Source of the DNA: Candidatus Centipeda massiliensis
GTDB taxonomy: Bacteria; Bacillota; Negativicutes; Selenomonadales; Selenomonadaceae
Direction: 5' to 3'
NCBI RefSeq assembly: GCF_900290285.1
Contig: NZ_LT985755.1
Span: 262,431 to 326,430, forward strand
DNA length: 64,000 bases
The stretch's first letter is position 1. Every line of letters begins with the position of its first letter. Of this stretch, positions 7,867 to 17,312 are shown piece after piece. The position numbers were made by a program, and so were the translations under genes. A model generated the notes under the pieces. It did no database searches. It had not been told where the DNA came from and saw nothing but the letters and a program-made list of their open reading frames with translations.

Positions 7867-8415
7867 TCAGACACGCTCACGAATGACGACCTTTTCTTCC
7901 GCATCGGTATCGTGGAGCAGGACGGACACGTCTTCGAGCGCTGCGGTCGGGACATTCTTGCCGACGTAGTCCGCACGAATGGGCAGCTCCCGATGCCCAC
8001 GGTCGATGAGGACGGCAAGCTGGATCATGCGCGGCCGCCCAATGTCGAGGAGTGCGTTCATCGCCGCACGGATCGTACGTCCCGTATACAGCACGTCGTC
8101 CACAAGTACGATGGTCTTGCCCGTGATATCCAGCGGCATTTCCGTGGGGTGCACAATCGGCTGGTAGGAAAGCTCATTGAGATCATCGCGGTAGAGTGTG
8201 ATATCGAGGACGCCGCGCGGCAGATCGCGCTGCTCAATCCGTGCGATCTCCTCGGCGATGCGTGCGGCAAGCGGCACACCACGCGAGCGGATTCCGACGA
8301 GCACCAGATGCTCCGTGCCCTTGTTCTTCTCTACAATCTCATGGGCAATACGCATGAGCGCACGCCGAATGCCCGCCTCATCCATGAGAACTGCCTTTTC
8401 GCGAAACTCCGTCAT
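7867..8415 (-). CDS. pyrR: bifunctional pyr operon regulator / uracil phosphoribosyltransferase PyrR
   Basis: The 182-residue product binds pyr mRNA in response to UMP and can make UMP from uracil and PRPP. The PRPP loop [17 protein letters not shown] at about residues 101-117 and the N-terminal [24 protein letters not shown] and [10 protein letters not shown] motifs are all typical. It is the last gene before the terminator and lies 12 bases after rluD. The rluD-pyrR order is common in Firmicutes. No pyr biosynthetic genes or PyrR binding loops are in the window, so its targets must be elsewhere. Confidence 0.95.
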   Translation of the reverse strand: MTEFREKAVLMDEAGIRRALMRIAHEIVEKNKGTEHLVLVGIRSRGVPLAARIAEEIARIEQRDLPRGVLDITLYRDDLNELSYQPIVHPTEMPLDITGKTIVLVDDVLYTGRTIRAAMNALLDIGRPRMIQLAVLIDRGHRELPIRADYVGKNVPTAALEDVSVLLHDTDAEEKVVIRERV

Positions 8416-8427
8416 GTCGTCATCTCC

Positions 8428-9336
8428 TTATGAACTCGTGCGCAGTATGCGCAGGATCTCCTCCATATCCGCCGGAAGAGGTGCCGTAAACACCATCTCC
8501 GCCCTCGTGCGCGGGTGCGCAAGGCTGAGTGTCAGCGAGTGCAGCGCCTGCCCCGTAATGGCAAAGGGGTTCTTCTTCGCCGTATACTTCGTATCGCCGA
8601 CGAGCGGATGACCGATGCTCGTCAAATGGACGCGGATCTGATGCGTACGCCCCGTCTCAAGACGGCAGGCGATGAAGGTATAGTCGCCAAAGCGTTCAAG
8701 CACCTCGAAATGCGTGGTCGCGGGCTTTCCGTTCTCGCGCACAATCGCCATCTTCTTACGCTCCGTCGGGTGACGCCCAATATCGCCGGTGATGACGCCC
8801 GCGCGCGGGACGATGTTGCCATGCACAATAGCGCGGTATTCACGGTGCGCATCCTTCATACGGATCTGCTGTGCGAGAAAGTGATGCGCCATATCATTTT
8901 TCGCCGCAACCATGACCCCCGAGGTATCCTTGTCGAGGCGGTGCACGATGCCGGGGCGCAGAGCACCGTTGATGCCTGAGAGATCCTGACAGTGCCAGAG
9001 CAGCGCGTTGACCAGCGTCCCCGTTGTAACGCCCGCAGCAGGATGAACCACCATGCCGCGCGCCTTGTTGACGACGATCATATCCTCATCTTCATACAGG
9101 ATATCGAGGGGGATTTCCTCTGCACGAATCGCAATCTCCTCGGCAGGCGGTACGGTACAAATAATTTTCTCGCCGCCGCGCAGCTTATAGTTTGCCTTGC
9201 GTACCGCCCCATCCACCGTGACCAGGGACGCCTCAATGAGGCGTTGGATGTAGCTGCGCGAGAGATCGGGCTGCTTTCGCGCGAGAAAGCGATCCAAGCG
9301 CTCATCCACCCGGTCGGAGATGTAGGTTTCGCTCAT
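8428..9336 (-). CDS. rluD: RluD-family 23S rRNA pseudouridine synthase
   Basis: This 302-residue enzyme isomerises uridines in large-subunit rRNA. An S4 RNA-binding domain occupies about residues 10-60. The catalytic aspartate is in GIVHRLDKDTSGVMV, and GRTHQIRVHLTSIGHPLVGDTKY completes the RluA/RluD signature. The ATG at 9336 follows AAGGAGC, and the ORF's upstream extension lies inside lspA. It overlaps lspA by 4 bases (ATGA). The exact target site (RluD versus RluB-like positions) is assumed from the family. Confidence 0.92.
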   Translation of the reverse strand: MSETYISDRVDERLDRFLARKQPDLSRSYIQRLIEASLVTVDGAVRKANYKLRGGEKIICTVPPAEEIAIRAEEIPLDILYEDEDMIVVNKARGMVVHPAAGVTTGTLVNALLWHCQDLSGINGALRPGIVHRLDKDTSGVMVAAKNDMAHHFLAQQIRMKDAHREYRAIVHGNIVPRAGVITGDIGRHPTERKKMAIVRENGKPATTHFEVLERFGDYTFIACRLETGRTHQIRVHLTSIGHPLVGDTKYTAKKNPFAITGQALHSLTLSLAHPRTRAEMVFTAPLPADMEEILRILRTSS

Positions 9337-9791
9337 GAGAGAAGCTCCTTTTTCTGGACAAAGAGCGCCCAAAGAACGGCTGCTGTCCCGAGGACAATGG
9401 CGATATCCGCCACATTGAACACAGGCCACACGCGGAAGTCAAAAAAGTCCACCACGTGCCCGAGTCGAATGCGGTCGATCAGATTGCTTACAGCCCCCGC
9501 CGCGAGTGCGACGCTGCCGTAGTGAATGAGTGTGCCGCTGCGGCGCAGCCGCTCATAGAACGCAAGAAAAGCAACGGCAAATACGGCTGCCGTGACGAGG
9601 AAAAGCCACTGCTGACCGCGAAATATTCCAAACGCCGCACCCGGATTGAGCACGAAGGTGATATGAAAAAAAGGGTCTGCAACGGGGATCGACTCCCCCG
9701 GCAGCATCGTCAGCTCTACACAGTATTTTACGAGTTGATCCACCAGTACTATGCCTAAAAAAGAAAATGCGGCTTTCACGCGTCCGCTCAT
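9333..9791 (-). CDS. lspA: lipoprotein signal peptidase II
   Basis: The 152-residue membrane aspartyl protease removes signal peptides from prolipoproteins. Four hydrophobic helices are visible. The catalytic aspartates are in AVSNLIDRIRLGHVVDFF and FNVADIAI, and NPGAAFGIF is the family's central motif. I give the ATG at 9791. A TTG at 9800 that overlaps the divIVA stop (TTGA) has a better-placed GGAGG and is a real alternative. Several lipoproteins encoded in this window are its likely clients. Confidence 0.93.
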   Translation of the reverse strand: MSGRVKAAFSFLGIVLVDQLVKYCVELTMLPGESIPVADPFFHITFVLNPGAAFGIFRGQQWLFLVTAAVFAVAFLAFYERLRRSGTLIHYGSVALAAGAVSNLIDRIRLGHVVDFFDFRVWPVFNVADIAIVLGTAAVLWALFVQKKELLS

Positions 9792-9796
9792 CGCTC

Positions 9797-10351
9797 TCAA
9801 ACGTCCTCCTCGTCCTCATGCTGCTCAGCCACCGTACGGCTTGTTTCCTTCTTTTCAGCCACCATATCGGGCATCTCTGCAATCGCGTCCTCGATGAGCG
9901 CGAGTTCCGCCTGCACATTCCCCTTCATCCGGCGCAGGAATTGGTGCTTCTCACGCACGAGACGCTCGTACTCCGCAACGATGACACGCACCCTGTCCGC
10001 AGCATCGTCCAGCTGTGCCTTTGCCTGAAGCGTCGCCTCACGCCGCATATTCTGTGCCTCTTTTGCCGCCAACTCCAACGTATGATCGGCATTTTTCTTG
10101 GCACTCTCCATGACATCCTCGGCAGTCTTCTGGGCGACAATGAGCGTCTCCCGCATACTTTGCTCGATCCGCCGAAACTCGTCAACCGTTTCCTGTTCCC
10201 GTGCAAGTTCCGCGCGGAGTTGATCGCGCTCATCCAGTACCGTTGCGTACGCTTTCATCACTTCGTTGAGAAACTCGTTGACCTCGTTCTCGTCAAAGCC
10301 GCGAAAGCTCTTGCCAAATTCTTTCGCGTGAATATCCATCGGTGTCAACAT
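9797..10351 (-). CDS. divIVA: DivIVA family cell division / polarity protein
   Basis: This 184-residue protein recognises curved membranes and recruits division and wall-synthesis proteins. The N-terminal lipid-binding segment MLTPMDIHAKEFGKSFRGFD is diagnostic. It is followed by a long coiled coil (about residues 25-150) and an acidic tail. It lies between ylmH and lspA, the standard place for Firmicute divIVA, downstream of sepF. The ATG at 10351 gives the expected N-terminus. Confidence 0.93.
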   Translation of the reverse strand: MLTPMDIHAKEFGKSFRGFDENEVNEFLNEVMKAYATVLDERDQLRAELAREQETVDEFRRIEQSMRETLIVAQKTAEDVMESAKKNADHTLELAAKEAQNMRREATLQAKAQLDDAADRVRVIVAEYERLVREKHQFLRRMKGNVQAELALIEDAIAEMPDMVAEKKETSRTVAEQHEDEEDV

Positions 10352-10367
10352 TCTGCCCCGCCCTTCC

Positions 10368-11162
10368 TCAAAAGAATCGATTCAGCACAACGACCGTGCG
10401 TCCCTTCTTCGTCTGTCCGCGCACCTCTGTCACCTCGACCCGTCCGCGCCCGCGCATGGAGAGGACATCCCCCTCCTTGATCGTTTTGGAAGCACTCGCC
10501 GCACTCTGCCAGTTGAGCTTCACCTTGTCCGCCGCAATATCGTCTGCCGCACGGCTGCGCGAGATCCCAAAGCCTGCTGCGACAATGGAGTCAAGGCGCA
10601 GTGAAGCGACCGTCGCACGGATCTCCTTCGTCCGTTCCTCACGCGGTGCGATATCTGCCACATCGCCGCGCACGGTCTTGACACCGACCGCACCGATCAT
10701 GGTCAGATTGTTCACGATGAAATCCGCAATCTTTGCATCGCAGATAATCTTTGCCGTATCGGCTGCGGGCAGGATATCCCCGATCAGCTCGCGCTCAATG
10801 CCAAGCCCCATGACGGCACCAAGCACATCGCGGTGCGTGAGCCGTGCAAACTGTCCGTTCCACGCTGCCTCCACACAGGCAATGGAAAAGCCGTCCGGCG
10901 TGCCCGCAAAATCCCGATGGCGCAGCATGGCACGCTGACGCTCTGCGCCCACATAGCCTCCGTCAAAGTCGAGCTGAATCCCATCGCAGTTCGCACAGAT
11001 CGTCTCTGCAATCTCCTGCCCGTAGGGGTCGAGAAAGGGACTGATCCGAAACCTTGCTGTCTTCATCACTGCCTCTGCCAGATCGAGAAGGCGCATTGCC
11101 GTCTCCTCGCCCTCGCTGCCGCGATAAAAGCGGAGTATCCGCTCCCTCTGCTGCTCTGCCAT
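10368..11162 (-). CDS. ylmH: YlmH-type RNA-binding protein with S4 domain
   Basis: The 264-residue product has the YlmH architecture: an N-terminal half with FLDPYGQEIAETI and a C-terminal S4 domain (about residues 180-250, with SIVAAGFGISRSRAADDI and KVKLNWQ). The family acts in ribosome-associated rescue and is genetically linked to division clusters. The ATG at 11162 shares bases with the proC stop (TAATG), giving tight coupling. The conserved order sepF-proC-ylmH-divIVA supports the call. Confidence 0.88.
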   Translation of the reverse strand: MAEQQRERILRFYRGSEGEETAMRLLDLAEAVMKTARFRISPFLDPYGQEIAETICANCDGIQLDFDGGYVGAERQRAMLRHRDFAGTPDGFSIACVEAAWNGQFARLTHRDVLGAVMGLGIERELIGDILPAADTAKIICDAKIADFIVNNLTMIGAVGVKTVRGDVADIAPREERTKEIRATVASLRLDSIVAAGFGISRSRAADDIAADKVKLNWQSAASASKTIKEGDVLSMRGRGRVEVTEVRGQTKKGRTVVVLNRFF

Positions 11163-11974
11163 TATTTTCTCCCCAATTCTCTTGAACGCTCCGTCGCTGC
11201 AAGAACTGCCTCGATCAGTGCGGAGCGCACACCTGCGCGTTCCATGACACGCAGCCCCGCCGCCGTCGTTCCCGCAGGGCTGGTCACCGCCGCCCTGAGA
11301 TCGGCGGGCGAACATGCTGCCGTGAGTACCATCTGCGCAGCCCCCAGCAGGGTCTGCGCAGCAAGGAGCGCTGCCGTCTCGCGTTTCAGCCCCGCCGCAA
11401 CGCCGCCCTCAACGAGCGCCTCCATCACGAGGAATGTATACGCAGGGCCGCTGCCCGAGAGTCCCGTCACGGCATCAAGGTCGCCCTCGTGTACACGCAC
11501 CGTGCGCCCCGCCGCACCGAGCACCATCTCAGCCCGTTCGGCAGCCGTTTCGTCCGCATGTGTCCCGCACGCATAGGCGGACATACCTGCCCCCACGGCA
11601 AGCGGTGTATTCGGCATCGCGCGGATGACGGGCTGATGCGGATATGCCGCCTCGATTGCATGGATCGGAAGCCCCGCGACGATGGAGAGGACAAGTGCGC
11701 CCCGCTTGAGGTGCGGTGCCGTCTCCCGCATGGCGGCTGCAGCCGCTGCGGGCTTGATGGCGAGAATGAGCAGATCAATACGGGGCAGAAAGGATTCTGC
11801 CCCTACTTGCGCACGTATACCGTATTTGCGCACGAGTTCATCGCAGCGCATTGCCTTGTGCTCTGATACAGAGATGTGGGACGGCGGCACCGTACCCGCA
11901 TGGAGCAGCCCTGCGACCAGAGCCTCTGCCATTGCACCTCCGCCGATGATGCCAATCTGAACAGCCCCCTGCAT
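11162..11974 (-). CDS. proC: pyrroline-5-carboxylate reductase
   Basis: This 270-residue NAD(P)H enzyme makes proline from pyrroline-5-carboxylate. The N-terminal IGIIGGGAMAEALVAGLL is the dinucleotide-binding loop. VIRAMPNTPLAVGAGM and the C-terminal LSGSGPAYTFLVMEAL, then LRAAVTSPAGTTAAGL, form the ProC signature. The start is ATG 11974 or the GTG at 11983, which overlaps the sepF stop. In many Firmicutes proC or a relative sits between sepF and ylmH, as here. Confidence 0.92.
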   Translation of the reverse strand: MQGAVQIGIIGGGAMAEALVAGLLHAGTVPPSHISVSEHKAMRCDELVRKYGIRAQVGAESFLPRIDLLILAIKPAAAAAAMRETAPHLKRGALVLSIVAGLPIHAIEAAYPHQPVIRAMPNTPLAVGAGMSAYACGTHADETAAERAEMVLGAAGRTVRVHEGDLDAVTGLSGSGPAYTFLVMEALVEGGVAAGLKRETAALLAAQTLLGAAQMVLTAACSPADLRAAVTSPAGTTAAGLRVMERAGVRSALIEAVLAATERSRELGRK

Positions 11975-11979
11975 GGGTG

Positions 11980-12489
11980 TCACCGATTGGGAAAGGGCAT
12001 ATCGTCGCCAAGGCGATGCCCATCCTCAGAGTAGCTGACATTGACATTGTTCGGCGCACAGAGAAAGACGTTGTTGCTGATCTTCTTGATATCACCATTC
12101 AGTGCGTACGTTGTGCCGCTGATAAAGTCGATGATGCGGCTCGCTACAGACTTCTCCGTTTTCTCAAAGTTGAGCACAACGGGTTTTTTCTTCTGGAGAT
12201 TGGATGCCACCTGCTGCGCATCGTCAAACGACTGCGGCTCGATGACGATCACATTCATGCGGTATGCTGCGACCACATTGTCAATCGCTGCATTGCCCGT
12301 TCCGCCCAAAGAAGCAGAGAAGTCCGGAAAGGAAGATGCGTTTGCACCGGTCTCTGCACGTCGACCGGTGCGCGTGCCGATCTCCGTCACGGGAGCACTC
12401 TTCTTTTCCTCCTCGTGAATCTCATCGTCCTCCATCTCATCCTCCGCTGTGACGCCGATGAACTTCGATACTTTCTTAAAGATACTCAC
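11980..12489 (-). CDS. sepF: cell division protein SepF
   Basis: The 169-residue protein anchors and aligns FtsZ filaments at the septum. The N-terminal MSIFKKVSKFIGVT is a likely amphipathic membrane anchor. An acidic low-complexity linker follows (about 15-70), then the SepF domain with VIVIEPQSFDDAQQVASNLQ, KPVVLNFE, and ASRIIDFISGTTYALNG. It lies 8 bases after yggS and just ahead of proC, the usual order in Gram-positive division clusters. Confidence 0.94.
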   Translation of the reverse strand: MSIFKKVSKFIGVTAEDEMEDDEIHEEEKKSAPVTEIGTRTGRRAETGANASSFPDFSASLGGTGNAAIDNVVAAYRMNVIVIEPQSFDDAQQVASNLQKKKPVVLNFEKTEKSVASRIIDFISGTTYALNGDIKKISNNVFLCAPNNVNVSYSEDGHRLGDDMPFPNR

Positions 12490-12496
12490 TGATCCC

Positions 12497-13219
12497 TCAC
12501 ACTCCTAGAGCGTTATACACACGTGCGCCAAAAATCGCTGTTCCGACCCGCACGAGATTCGCCCCCTCCTCGACCGCAATCTCATAATCATGGGTCATCC
12601 CCATCGAGAGATAGCGAATATCCGCCGTGCGCGGTTCTGCCGCCTTTACCTGCTGAAAGATTTCATACATTGTACGGAAGAGCGGTCTGCACTCCTCCAC
12701 ATCGTCATAATTCGGCGCAATGCACATAAAACCCTGCAAGCGAACACAGCGCAGGTCATCAATCGCTGCAAGCATCGCATCCAGTTCTGTGCGGTCGATC
12801 CCGGATTTGCTCGCCTCACGTGCCAGATTGATCTGTATGAGGATGTTCTGCACCTTGCCAAACTTCGCCGCCGCCTTGTCGATCTCCTGCGCTAGGTGCA
12901 GGGAATCCACGGAGTGAATCAGATCGAACTGCCGCACGGCGTGCTTCACCTTATTGGTCTGCAAATGTCCAATGAGGTGCCATTTTACCTCGCGTTCCAA
13001 TGTTTCTGCCTTTGCGATTGCCTCCTGCACGCGGTTCTCCCCGATGTTCATGATTCCCGCATCGATGGCCTCCTGCATCGCCTCTACAGGGTGGTTCTTG
13101 GTTACGGCAATCAGTTCCACAGGCGCATCCTTTGAGACTTGCGTGCGCCGTGCACGCGCCGCCGCAATGCGCGTACGAACATCTTGAATGTGTGCTTCGA
13201 TCATTGTATCTTGATTCAT
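12497..13219 (-). CDS. PLP homeostasis protein, YggS/PROSC family
   Basis: A 240-residue fold-type III PLP-binding protein that keeps cellular PLP balanced. The PLP lysine is in LIAVTKNHPVEAM (near residue 40). IGENRVQEA, WHLIGHLQTNKVKH, and LSMGMTHDYEIAVEEGANLVRVGTAIFG are all family marks. It overlaps pgeF by 4 bases. The yggS-sepF link is conserved across Firmicutes and Actinobacteria. Confidence 0.93.
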   Translation of the reverse strand: MNQDTMIEAHIQDVRTRIAAARARRTQVSKDAPVELIAVTKNHPVEAMQEAIDAGIMNIGENRVQEAIAKAETLEREVKWHLIGHLQTNKVKHAVRQFDLIHSVDSLHLAQEIDKAAAKFGKVQNILIQINLAREASKSGIDRTELDAMLAAIDDLRCVRLQGFMCIAPNYDDVEECRPLFRTMYEIFQQVKAAEPRTADIRYLSMGMTHDYEIAVEEGANLVRVGTAIFGARVYNALGV

Positions 13220-14031
13220 CTTAGTTCCATCACCGCCGCAAGTCGTCCCGTCCTGCCGTCTGCGGCACGATAGGAATAAAAGAAATTTCGATCACAGGAA
13301 GTGCATATATCCGCACGATCAATATTCTGCTTGGAGATCCCTGCCTCCATGAGCTGTATGCAGTTCGCCGCCCAGAGATCGAGATGGATTTTGCCGTCCC
13401 GCTCCTGCACAATTTCATCTGCATCAGCGGGGAACGCCGCACGAAAGTGCGCCGCGACATCCGCGCCAACGGCATAGCAGCCAGCTCCGATCGAGGGACC
13501 GATCCCCGCCAGCACATCCGCGGCATCTGTTCCAAACTCCTCGCCCATGCGTGCGAGCGTCTTTGCTGCAATCCTCTGCACCGTCCCCTTCCACCCTGCG
13601 TGGACGACGCCAGCCGCGTTGTGCACGGGGTCATAGAACAGGACGGGAACACAGTCCGCATAGCAGAGCATGAGCGCAACACCGCTGTCATTCGTGATGA
13701 GCGCATCCGCATCCGCAAGGGCATCGGCATAGTCACGCGCCCCGCGTCCCGCATCCCGCCGAAAGGCGCGCACAATCTCCGTGCCATGCACCTGACGTAT
13801 CGTGCAGATCTGCGCCGCATCGAGTCCGAGCGCGGCAAAATAACGCCGCCGATTCTCCCATACGTGCGCGGGATCATCGCCGACATGCAGCGCCATATTG
13901 AGGGTATCAAAGGGCGCTGCACTCACGCCGCCCTGCCGCGCCGAGAAGCCATGCACGAGCCTGTCTTCGGGGAAGATGGAGAGACTGCCGCTCCACAGAT
14001 TGCCGCCTGTATGGCGCAGTACAAAACTCAT
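13216..14031 (-). CDS. pgeF: peptidoglycan-editing / purine nucleoside enzyme, laccase-domain family (PgeF/YfiH)
   Basis: The 271-residue protein belongs to the Cu-oxidase_4 (multicopper-like, actually zinc) family. Members act as purine nucleoside phosphorylase or deaminase, and in E. coli edit muropeptide precursors. The conserved QVHGTEIV, ADALITNDSGVALMLCYADCVPVLFYDP and VVHAGWKGTVQRI motifs carry the metal-binding His/Cys residues, and IGPSIGAGCYAVG follows. The start at 14031 overlaps the upstream radical SAM gene (ATGA), so the ORF's first 10 codons are excluded. Confidence 0.9.
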   Translation of the reverse strand: MSFVLRHTGGNLWSGSLSIFPEDRLVHGFSARQGGVSAAPFDTLNMALHVGDDPAHVWENRRRYFAALGLDAAQICTIRQVHGTEIVRAFRRDAGRGARDYADALADADALITNDSGVALMLCYADCVPVLFYDPVHNAAGVVHAGWKGTVQRIAAKTLARMGEEFGTDAADVLAGIGPSIGAGCYAVGADVAAHFRAAFPADADEIVQERDGKIHLDLWAANCIQLMEAGISKQNIDRADICTSCDRNFFYSYRAADGRTGRLAAVMELR

Positions 14032-15779
14032 ACGCTGATCCTTTCTTCCTTCGCCCTGCATACACCGCAGCGCGTACAGCCGTCAAAGCAGCCGAGGGTC
14101 TGTTTGAGTGCCGCTGCTCGTTCATACTCCTGCCGCAGATAGTGTTTCGTAAAGCCCATGTCCAGATGCTCCCACGGGAGGAGATCGTCTGCCTCCCATG
14201 CCCGCACAAGATAGGCATCGGGGGAAAGCCCATCTGCACGCATCTCCCCCACGAGATCCTTTGCTCCACGTCCCTGTGCAGCGCGCATAAGGGGCACTGC
14301 CAGCCGTCGGTCGCCGCGCGCAAGGATCGCCTGTACGAGCGCCTCCCGCGGCGACTCGAAGTTGACGACGATTCTTTTATGGCGGCGCAGTTCCCCCGTG
14401 AGCATCTTCATGATTGCATCGAGACGCCTCTTGTCCGCCATTGGCATCCACTGGAACGGTGTGAACGGCTTCGGCACAAACGGGTTGACACTGAGCGTCA
14501 GTGTGCCGCGGCTGCCCTTTTCATCCATATAGCCGCGCAGCCGCACGGCGAGATCGATGATCGCGGCAATATCCGCATCCTCTTCAAACGGCAGCCCCAC
14601 CATGATATAGAGTTTGAAGTTTGGAATATGCGCCGCTGCGCCGAGGTCAATCGCCGTGAAGAGGTGATGTTCCTCGATTCCCTTGTTGATGACAGCACGC
14701 ATGCGGGCACTCCCTGCCTCGGGCGCAAGCGTCAGCGTCTTTAGCCCACTCGCGGCGAGAGATTCAACGAGTTCCCGTGTCACCGAATCCGCACGGAAAG
14801 ATGCGACCGACATGGACAGCCCCTCACCGAGAATGGAACGGCAGAGCGCATCGATCTCCGGATAGTCCGAGATCGCAGCCCCCATCAGTCCGATTTTCTT
14901 TCCGTAGGGAAGTGCGGCGCGCACCTCCGCCTCGACCACGGAGAGAGAACGGTTGCGCGGCCGGCGAAAGCAGTAGCCTGCCATACAGAAACGGCAGTGC
15001 CTTCCACAGCCGCGTGCCGTTTCAATAAGGTAGAAGTTGAACTCCGTATCATCGGTAACAACAACCGTGTGGGCAGGGTGGGCATCGAGATCCTCCACCC
15101 ACTGCCGCGCGACCACAGGGGGGGCACCTTCCTCCGGCACAAGGCGCGTGAGCCGCCCCTCTGCATCGTAGGAGGGTGTGTAGCACGCGGGCACATAGAC
15201 CCCGGGCACGTGCGCAAGGCGGCGAAGGAGCGTCGAGCGATCCAGCCCCTGACGAACGCACTCATGATAGGCATCCATCAGAGCAGGCATAACTGCCTCG
15301 CCCTCCCCGATCACAAATGCGTCAACAATTTCCGCAAGCGGCTCGGGGTTAAAGGTCGCACACGGTCCGCCCGCAACGACAAGCGGATCACGCGCCGTAC
15401 GTGCTGAGGCAAGAGGTCTTACGTGACTCATTGCAAGCATTTTGACGACGTTGAAATAGTCCATCTCAAAGGAAATGGCAAAACCGATGACGGCGAAGTC
15501 CGCAAGAGGCGTCTGCGTCTCCACGCTCATCATCGGCGTCTGCGTGCGCTCATAGCGCGGGAGTTCCGTGCGGTCAGGCAGGAAGAAACGCTCGCACGCA
15601 GTGTCCGTGCGCTGGTTGAGAAGATCATAGATGATGTGCAGTCCGAGGTTCGACATCCCGACAAAGTAGGTATTCGGATAGACCAATGCAAACCGCGTGC
15701 GCCCTCCCGCCGGATAGCGATAGGCTCCGCGCTCATTTGCACAGCGTTCCTGCAAGCTGCTCTTCAGCCGATGATCCAA
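14028..15779 (-). CDS. B12-binding-like radical SAM protein (TIGR03960 type)
   Basis: A 583-residue radical SAM enzyme of unknown reaction. The N-terminal part resembles a B12-binding fold (RFALVYPNTYFVGMSNLG). The cluster motif is ETARGCGRHCRFCMAGY (C-x3-C-x2-C) at about residues 270-285. LTLAPEAGSARMRAVINKGI and FKLYIMVGLPFEED follow in the barrel. The C-terminal CFDGCTRCGVC could hold a second cluster. The start is a TTG at 15779 with AGAGG six bases upstream. In many clostridia this family sits near rRNA or division genes, and here it leads into pgeF-yggS-sepF. Confidence 0.85.
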   Translation of the reverse strand: MDHRLKSSLQERCANERGAYRYPAGGRTRFALVYPNTYFVGMSNLGLHIIYDLLNQRTDTACERFFLPDRTELPRYERTQTPMMSVETQTPLADFAVIGFAISFEMDYFNVVKMLAMSHVRPLASARTARDPLVVAGGPCATFNPEPLAEIVDAFVIGEGEAVMPALMDAYHECVRQGLDRSTLLRRLAHVPGVYVPACYTPSYDAEGRLTRLVPEEGAPPVVARQWVEDLDAHPAHTVVVTDDTEFNFYLIETARGCGRHCRFCMAGYCFRRPRNRSLSVVEAEVRAALPYGKKIGLMGAAISDYPEIDALCRSILGEGLSMSVASFRADSVTRELVESLAASGLKTLTLAPEAGSARMRAVINKGIEEHHLFTAIDLGAAAHIPNFKLYIMVGLPFEEDADIAAIIDLAVRLRGYMDEKGSRGTLTLSVNPFVPKPFTPFQWMPMADKRRLDAIMKMLTGELRRHKRIVVNFESPREALVQAILARGDRRLAVPLMRAAQGRGAKDLVGEMRADGLSPDAYLVRAWEADDLLPWEHLDMGFTKHYLRQEYERAAALKQTLGCFDGCTRCGVCRAKEERISV

Positions 15780-15800
15780 ATCATACCTCTTTCGTTTCCC

Positions 15801-16265
15801 CTACTCCTTTCCTCGACGTGCACGGAGTGTTTCCAGTTCCTCGATGAAATTCGTGATGTCATCAAATTTTCGATAGACGGAGGCAAAGCGGATGTAAGCG
15901 ACCTCGTCGAAATCCTTCAGCCGCTCCATCACGATCTCCCCAATCTTCTCGGACGGCACCTCCGGCTCCGTCCGGTTGCGGATATCCCGCTCGATCTCCG
16001 CGACAAAATTTGTGATCCGCTCCATTGAGATATCACGCTTGTCGCAGGAACGGATGATTCCCGTCAGGAGTTTGTCACGGCTGAACGGCTCGCGGCGATT
16101 ATCACGCTTCACCACCATAAGCGGCAGCTTCTCCACCACTTCATAAGTTGTAAAGCGCCGTCCACATTCGCTGCACTCACGCCTGCGGCGAATTGTCGCT
16201 CCGTCGTCTGCGGCGCGCGAGTCGATCACCCGACTGTCCGGCTTCTTGCAAAAAGGACATTTCAT
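15801..16265 (-). CDS. nrdR: transcriptional repressor NrdR
   Basis: This 154-residue repressor senses ATP/dATP and controls ribonucleotide reductase genes. The N-terminal zinc ribbon MKCPFCKKPDSRVIDSR...CSECGRRFTTYE and the ATP-cone (about 48-135) with VVKRDNRREPFSRDKLLTGI are complete. It is 21 bases upstream of the radical SAM gene. No nrd genes are in the window. Confidence 0.96.
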   Translation of the reverse strand: MKCPFCKKPDSRVIDSRAADDGATIRRRRECSECGRRFTTYEVVEKLPLMVVKRDNRREPFSRDKLLTGIIRSCDKRDISMERITNFVAEIERDIRNRTEPEVPSEKIGEIVMERLKDFDEVAYIRFASVYRKFDDITNFIEELETLRARRGKE

Positions 16266-16295
16266 CGTGCATCATCCTTCCTCGTATGCCGTGGA

Positions 16296-17231
16296 TCACT
16301 GCGTATTCGCCATATTCCTTGCAGGCTTTGCATCCTTCGTGTCGGCGATGGGTGTCTTTCTCTCCTGCGCCTGCGCAGGCGAATCCGGCTGTGCTGGCGC
16401 AGGAGAGGCTGCAGCGGGTTCCTGGGCGCGCGCAGAAGGAAGCGTATCCTTCAAGTCCTTCGTGGTATTCGTAAAGCGGCGTTCGAGGACTTCTCCGTTG
16501 TCACCGAATTTGCCGAGTTTCTTGCCATTGAGTGTCACATCCAGTGCGCCCGCATTGCCCGCACGAATGACGACGGATTCCTTGCCCTGCCAGTTCTCCG
16601 TCTTGCCCTTCTCGATGATTCCCTCAAAGACGCTCTTGCCGTCAACACTGACCTCCGTCCAGCAGCGCTCCGTCAGCGTCACACTCACACGAACCCCATC
16701 AGCGCTCTTCTGCGTGTCCGGCGGATTGGCAGGTGCGGCAGCCGGTGCTGCGGCGGGCTGCTCCGCCTTGACGGGCGGCTGCACAGCCTCGCGTGCTGGT
16801 GCATTGATCGCGGAGATAACGGCTGCTCCCCCACCCACGAGCGCAGCCAGAACGACGATCCCCGCCGCGAGTTTTCCAAAGATCCCCGCGTATGAAGAGC
16901 TCTGCTGACCGATGGAGATCTCCGAGAGGGACTCGTCCCCCACATTGCTCAGGGAGATGCGCCGCGCAGGGCTTTCCACCTCCACCGGAGGCGGCACGGG
17001 CGCGCTCCCATTCTCCTCTGCAAACTGCTGCACAAGCTGTTCTGCGTCCAGACGCAGAAATTTTGCATAGTTACGAACAAATCCCTTCGCATAGACCAGC
17101 CCTGGCAGCTCCTTGATATTCCCGCGCTCGATGTGCTCAATATAAAGCCCACGAATACTCGTCCCTTGCTCGATATCGGCAATCGTCAGCCCTTGTTTCT
17201 CGCGCTCTCTTCGCAAGATGTCCCCTACCAT
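16296..17231 (-). CDS. RodZ-like membrane protein with N-terminal helix-turn-helix
   Basis: The 311-residue protein has an HTH_25 domain (LRREREKQGLTIADIEQGTSIRGLYIEHIE), then LPGLVYAKGFVRNYAKFL. One membrane helix follows near residues 115-140, then an Ala/Pro-rich linker and a DUF4115-type beta domain (VSVTLTERCWTEVSVDGKSVFEG...). A Pro/Ala/Gln-rich tail ends the protein. This matches RodZ, which links MreB to the wall elongation machinery. The start at 17231 has AGGGAGGG upstream. Its place before division genes supports an envelope role. Confidence 0.87.
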   Translation of the reverse strand: MVGDILRREREKQGLTIADIEQGTSIRGLYIEHIERGNIKELPGLVYAKGFVRNYAKFLRLDAEQLVQQFAEENGSAPVPPPVEVESPARRISLSNVGDESLSEISIGQQSSSYAGIFGKLAAGIVVLAALVGGGAAVISAINAPAREAVQPPVKAEQPAAAPAAAPANPPDTQKSADGVRVSVTLTERCWTEVSVDGKSVFEGIIEKGKTENWQGKESVVIRAGNAGALDVTLNGKKLGKFGDNGEVLERRFTNTTKDLKDTLPSARAQEPAAASPAPAQPDSPAQAQERKTPIADTKDAKPARNMANTQ

Positions 17232-17312
17232 GAGACTCCCTCCCTGACTTTTGTCACTTTCGGAATACATTGCCCTCATTATACATGAACTACTCTACAA
17301 AGACAAATGTTT